64,000 bases of DNA. It comes from Rotaria socialis. Its lineage: Eukaryota > Rotifera > Eurotatoria > Philodinida > Philodinidae. Below the pieces are notes generated by a model. That model did not search any database. It was not told where the DNA came from and saw nothing but the letters and a program-made list of their open reading frames with translations. The DNA is taken from contig CAJNYU010003614.1 in NCBI GenBank assembly GCA_905331475.1, positions 244,363 through 308,362 of the forward strand, in the 5' to 3' direction. The position numbers and the translations under genes were made by a program. Positions 60,863 to 64,000 of this stretch are shown in pieces; within the stretch, counting starts at the first letter, position 1; every line of letters starts with the position of its first letter.

Positions 60863-62632
60863 TAATGACTTTTCCCCTTGAGGAGTGTTATTTCTTGATA
60901 GAAAGTTAACCCAAATGAGAATAAAAATAATAGAAAAATAAAAAGTAATGATGAAAAATACTAAATCAATGCTATTGTTAGTCAGTGTTGAATACTTGTT
61001 GTTGATGACGTTTATGTGTGCTCACGTTTCAAGTCCGAGTGGAAATAAATAATAAAATAGAAGACAAATTCTGTCTGTATGTTTTCTTTTATTTCCCTAT
61101 TCGAGTTAAGCAAAAAATAATGAACAAGAATGAGCAAAAAAAAGTTTTTGTTAATACCTTTTTCTCTTCATAGCAATTTTATTCTACTTTCATATGCATG
61201 TTAAGTTGATAAAAAGGAAAAAAAATAATGTTTTCTTTTAGAATTTATACTATATACTATTACAGCAAATAAGGAAAAACCAGAAAATAAATGAAGAGAA
61301 TATTTTTTTGTGTAAAAATGACTCGTTTTTTTTTGGTCGTGTCTCAAATACACTGGATAGTGTTTAATTTCATTGAAAAATTGCCCAGTAAAGAAAACCT
61401 TTTTCAAAAGAATGAAATGCTTTGATTTTCTAGTACTAAATTGTTTTTTTTCCATATTGCTAACTATTAATAACTAAGCAGCATCAAAGGCCTGTTTATT
61501 AGATCGCGAAATAAGAGTATTTTCGAGAATTTTTTTCCTATGGAATTTCACTCTCGTGTTAATATAAAAAAAGACAATTAAAGTTTTCTTTTTTTTAACG
61601 ATATAAATTTATGTTCTACAATTCATTTTTACAAGACAGTGATGAAAGATGTCCTATGGTCAACTTTTAAACTATACGTCGGTTTATGTTATGTCACATC
61701 ATCAATGCAAAACAAATACTATGAAGAGTCAATCTATCGCTTATGATCCTTTTTTCAAAAAGACAAATAATTCAATCGACTGAAATAAAAATTGAAACTA
61801 TCGAGCATCAGAATGGCAAGCTATATTTGAATTCAATATAAAATTATGTGAAATTATGAAAATAGAATATTGACGAAAGAATCATGCAGCATCTGAATTA
61901 AGATGATAGTAGTACCCGATAGATGTGATCAAACGCACTAATTACTAGTACTCTGAGTTCATGTCATAATGCATCATGAGCTTGAACATGAGTGAAGTGC
62001 TTGACTCAAATAAAACTCAAAAAACCAACATGCATATTGCATTGCGAAAATTTATATAGGTTGTATGAATGATTGTTTTAGTTCATCACTGTATAGTATC
62101 TTGTTTTTAGTGTCCTTGAGAAATACATGCTACTCTTTATAATATTAATATGAAATTCGTGTTATACAAATAAAAGTCTAAAGTCATTTTATTATATAAA
62201 TGCCTATTTATTTTTTGAAATTCTATCTTTCGTTCAAAGATAGATTTATTTAGTCTATATTAAAATTTTCTTTTTTAACATTCAGATGGAATTTAAACCC
62301 ATTCAATTGTTCGCATAGAACAATAGTTAAATAAATCTTGATGCATTAAGTAAGAATGAATTGAGAGCGTTTCATATGCGTTAAACACTAAGAAAACTAG
62401 TTTATACGCAAGTAGAAAACAATCATCACGATAATAATACTGATGTCTATGTTTCACATCACACATTACTGAATGACAGCTTCGCTTGTAATAATATGCG
62501 CAAGTGCTTAGGATTTCAAGGGCGTAATTTTGACATCGATCAATATGATGACTTCTTAAGAATTTTCTAAATAAACTATATAGTGAACAGCGTTGCTACA
62601 TCAATAAGTCTTGATAACTAGTCATAACATAC
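60863..62632. other. intergenic
   Basis: 1.8 kb of AT-rich DNA with no supported gene or RNA. Confidence 0.5.
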
Positions 62633-63700
62633 TACCCAGGCAGACATGACCTTCAAAAAAACGCGTTGATACGCGTTAAAATTTCGTAAACACGGTGTTT
62701 TTACGATAGAAATTCGTAAAAACGTCATTTTTACGATTTTTTAGTGCGTATAAACGGGTTAACGATGGTGAACCCGTTAAAATGTGTACAATTTTTTCGG
62801 AATTTATGCGTTTTTCCTCGTCATTTATCATTCCGAATGAAACATAGCAGCTCTACTTTTTCATTTTTGTTATTTCTGTAGCTATTTGTTTTGTTTCCGT
62901 AAATCGTTCAATCAGTCATATATTGTCTACTTAATAATGCCATTTTTAACATTCTCTCATATCAGCAATCCGTTTTTTTCCCGTAGCTTTTTTTATTTTC
63001 CTTCAATGCAGAATATTAGCAATTGTTTAGAACTTATTGAATCTTCCCTTCGTATAGTCAGTTGAGAGCGCATGTCGGTGATAGATCGGTACTCTTATAC
63101 GAGTAACTTGATAATGCTCAGTCTTTTAATTTTTAATCGTTCCATTGAGATTCTAGACTCTAATGTAGGTAAAACCAGTGCTTTTTATTTCGATCTAGTT
63201 CAACAACTAAAGTTCAATTGTATGTATGAAATTATAAAACACAATTATTTTTATTTAGATTAAGTTCAACAATTGATTCAATCCAATCGTAAGTATGATT
63301 TTATAAATTAAAATTACTTTTTCTTTAGATTTAATACAAAAAGCTAATTCAATTGTAAGTATGAAATTATAAAATACAATTATTTTTTATTATTTAGAGT
63401 TGAGTCAAAAATTGATTCAATAGTAAGTATGAAATTTTAACATTAAACTGTTTTATTTTTATACAGATTTGCTATTACATTTGATTTAATCGTACCATAA
63501 CGATTAAATCAGGTGTTATACCAAATCTGAACAAAAGTTAAATAATTTAATGGTAGAAATTCATATCTACGATTGTATCTCAGACAAAAAAAAGCGTTAA
63601 AATTTTAACGAAAATAAAATCGTAAAAATGTGCGCTTTTTACGGTTTTATTTTCGTTAAAATTTTTACGCGTTTTTTTTTAATGTTTGACTGACTGGGTA
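62633..63700. mobile_element. 1.07-kb element with TACCCAGG...ACTGGGTA ends (copy B)
   Basis: Ends TACCCAGG (62633) and ACTGGGTA (63700) match the short copies at 5.5 and 54.7 kb. Both subterminal parts (62655-62790 and 63585-63680) are full of TTACG/CGTAA variants and are mutually and internally complementary (AAAACGCGT, TTTTAACGAAAATAAAATCG and its reverse). A further hairpin with a perfect 10-bp stem, GATTTAATCG...CGATTAAATC, lies at about 63483-63510. Between these lies a 63072 ATG frame and the intron-like tandem array at 63165-63466. No transposase. No clear target duplication. Confidence 0.55.
63165..63466 (+). repeat. tandem array of intron-like units (period ~66-70 bp)
   Basis: Repeat units have starts near 63192, 63258, 63328, 63397 and 63466. 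Each contains a short constant block (AAGTTCAACAATTGATTCAA type) followed by GTAAGTATGA or GTATGTATGA, an AT-rich stretch and a pyrimidine-rich end TTTAG/ACAG. Read as introns: 63165-63198, 63220-63258, 63289-63328, 63355-63397, 63423-63466 (34-44 nt). The intervening 'mini-exons' are 21-30 nt: 63199-63219, 63259-63288, 63329-63354, 63398-63422. Confidence 0.6.
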
Positions 63701-63868
63701 GCAGCTATCAGAGCTTCGCGGGACGCCCATAAAGTTGTACCATCTCGTCCTGCAGTATTCTAATGTACAAAAACAATCCTTTCTTTTTATCGAAAAATGT
63801 AATTGAAACATACTAGCTAATTCATAGTTTCTTGCCCAGTGAAACTCATTCGTTTTACTATTTATATA

Positions 63869-64000
63869 TTACACGATAGTATTAACATGGGAAAAATGTC
63901 CACCACAATGGCATTGACATAAGAAAGTCGCTGTTACAAAAATAAAGAAAAGTGTAATAAGAAACACAAGCAAAAGTACTGCTTCTCGAGTATCTGATCT
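63869..64000 (-). CDS. C-terminal end of a membrane protein, partial (runs off the right edge)
   Basis: Minus-strand frame open from the window edge to TAA at 63869-63871: SDTREAVLLLVFLITLFFIF, then VTATFLCQCHCGGHFSHVNTIV. It has one strong membrane segment and a Cys/His-rich tail. Alternatively the exon ends after FSH at a GTTAAT donor and is spliced to the exon-like stretch starting just after GTACATTAG near 63758, which reads NTAGRDGTTLWASREALIAA and then runs directly into the TACCCAG element. The rest of the gene lies outside the window, so the family cannot be named. Confidence 0.45.
   Translation of the reverse strand, partial: RSDTREAVLLLVFLITLFFIFVTATFLCQCHCGGHFSHVNTIV

Overview
The window is 64 kb of AT-rich eukaryotic DNA (two ambiguous bases, at 4401 and 58990). 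Animal-specific genes (an NMDA-type glutamate receptor, a CNG channel, nanos, a C-type lectin/EGF receptor, DPY19-like), many introns of about 40-65 nt and tight gene packing point to a small metazoan. A bdelloid rotifer (Rotaria/Adineta type) fits best; this is inference from composition and architecture, not from a database match. Coding exons were rebuilt by hand from splice sites, reading-frame continuity and similarity to remembered families; every assembled multi-exon gene closes in frame.

Layout. 1-12.7 kb (+): LSM3, ETF-beta lysine methyltransferase (ETFKMT), about 4 kb of repeats, then a 20-exon EF-hand/WD40 protein (WDR49/WDR64/WDY type). 14.1-32.6 kb (-): DPY19-like C-mannosyltransferase lying 44 nt downstream of a UCH-family deubiquitinase, a complete 24-exon NMDA receptor subunit, and a short-chain dehydrogenase. 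33.4-58.4 kb (+): MED24, 2-hydroxyacyl-CoA lyase HACL1, a CNG channel, a small SAP+RING protein, Rabex-5 (RABGEF1), a broken acetyl-CoA hydrolase/CoA-transferase, an unrecognised C-terminal gene end, and nanos. 59.2-64 kb (-): a C-type lectin/EGF membrane protein and the end of another gene running off the right edge.

The genes are mostly unrelated housekeeping or neuronal genes and do not form a pathway. The UCH-DPY19L pair has operon-like spacing: an AATAAA overlaps the upstream stop and a splice acceptor lies just before the downstream ATG. Several other ATGs also lie just after an acceptor-like site, which suggests SL trans-splicing or 5'UTR introns.

The most unusual structures are non-coding. 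Three elements share TACCCAG...CTGGGTA-type ends but have unrelated, highly self-complementary interiors. The 1.07-kb copy near the right edge carries a tandem array whose units look like mini-exons separated by five consecutive 34-44 nt introns (GT...AG). There are also two inverted-repeat elements with TIRs of about 150-200 bp, one inside a HACL1 intron and one beside nanos. Several proteins differ at key residues: UCH catalytic Asp to Asn, a nanos zinc-ligand Cys to Ser, Arg at the NMDA-receptor pore Q/R/N site, and Asp for Glu in the CNG filter.
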